Of a stretch of DNA of 64,000 nt, positions 63,883 to 64,000 are shown one piece after another. Below the pieces are notes generated by a model that was given only the letters and a program-made list of their open reading frames with translations, was not told the DNA's origin and ran no database searches. Positions within the stretch are counted from its first letter, which is position 1. The number at the start of each line of letters is the position of its first letter. This DNA comes from Geothermobacter hydrogeniphilus (lineage in GTDB: Bacteria; Desulfobacterota; Desulfuromonadia; Desulfuromonadales; Geothermobacteraceae): positions 62,001-126,000 of the forward strand of contig NZ_NAAD01000007.1 of NCBI RefSeq assembly GCF_002093115.1, in the 5' to 3' direction. Both the position numbers and the translations under genes were made by a program.

Positions 63883-64000
63883 ATGAAGACTGAGCCGTTG
63901 AACCTGCCGTTTCCTTCCGTGCCCGCCATGTTGCGAGATTGCGGTGAACGTTTTTGTGACCGTGATGCCCTCAGCTACAAAAAGGATGGGCAATGGAAAT
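63883..64000 (+). CDS. Long-chain acyl-CoA synthetase (N-terminus only)
   Basis: The first 39 codons before the right edge. ATG 63883 is preferred since GGAG lies six bases upstream; in-frame ATGs at 63880 and 63871 are possible. The peptide FPSVPAMLRDCGERFCDRDAL followed by YKKDGQWK is the usual opening of AMP-forming acyl-CoA synthetases (FadD/FAA1 type), which activate fatty acids in the cytoplasm. Shared promoter sequence with fadL supports this. The AMP-binding motif is outside the window. Confidence 0.75.
   Translation, partial: MKTEPLNLPFPSVPAMLRDCGERFCDRDALSYKKDGQWK

Noticed and set aside
1-64000. tRNA or rRNA genes
   Set aside because: None seen in the intergenic stretches on either strand by eye; a covariance search would be needed to exclude them.

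Overview
The window reads as a chromosomal segment of a GC-rich, Gram-negative, respiring anaerobe of the Desulfuromonadales type (Geobacter/Desulfuromonas relatives). The indicators are a membrane-anchored 8-haem NapC/NirT-type cytochrome, a tetrahaem cytochrome / Tat ferredoxin / NrfD menaquinone-linked complex, an F0 operon (atpZ-atpI-atpB-atpE) without F1 genes, many outer-membrane lipoproteins, and HD-GYP, SpoIIE and chemoreceptor signalling proteins. The species call is inference; no rRNA or tRNA gene was seen.

Layout. 1-2.2 kb: tail end of an MlaF/MlaE lipid ABC transporter, then the end of an operon (5.6 to 1.4 kb, minus) coding a DUF3313 lipoprotein, a frameshifted small periplasmic protein, a TAXI solute-binding protein, an alpha/beta hydrolase and MlaA/VacJ. 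5.8-10.2 kb: META lipoprotein, succinate-semialdehyde dehydrogenase, HD-GYP phosphodiesterase, glutathione-synthetase-like ATP-grasp. 10.6-16.5 kb: an unusual cluster of a nucleotide-translocase/HEAT/cyclic-nucleotide-binding fusion, a GNAT, a QueC-like PP-loop ATPase and an N-formylglutamate-amidohydrolase-like protein. Then a membrane-anchored FMN glutamate synthase domain protein, a decayed AspT-type transporter, and an RND efflux operon (19-25 kb). 25-32 kb: frameshifted potassium channel, beta-phosphoglucomutase with GH65 phosphorylase, a SpoIIE phosphatase sensor and a DUF4136 lipoprotein. 32-36 kb: split pqiA1-pqiA2-pqiB-pqiC. 36-48 kb: MipA/OmpV porin, tamA-tamB, KefB-type antiporter, glycine-zipper lipoprotein, nhaA and a Cache/AlbA_2 fusion. 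48-50 kb: two GrlR-like proteins around an RsbV/RsbW-type pair. 50-58 kb: respiratory complex, DUF2339-like membrane protein, octahaem cytochrome, F0 operon. 58-64 kb: hemL, chemoreceptor, FadL and the first codons of an acyl-CoA synthetase.

Common threads. A large share of the window is envelope lipid traffic (MlaEF, MlaA, PqiABC, TamAB, FadL). The most informative non-coding signals are: (i) four copies of a ~160-bp palindromic MITE-like element with CCTGAATCAGTGAG ends, two of them flanked by perfect 5-bp target duplications; (ii) a second 170-bp palindromic element with CTAG at both ends; (iii) a 19-bp palindrome placed just downstream of the predicted promoters of both the F0 operon and the octahaem cytochrome; (iv) an almost identical promoter/operator upstream of fadL and of the acyl-CoA synthetase gene. 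The best candidate for an undescribed pathway is the ATP-grasp / translocase-HEAT-CNB / GNAT / PP-loop / amidohydrolase group at 9.2-16.5 kb.
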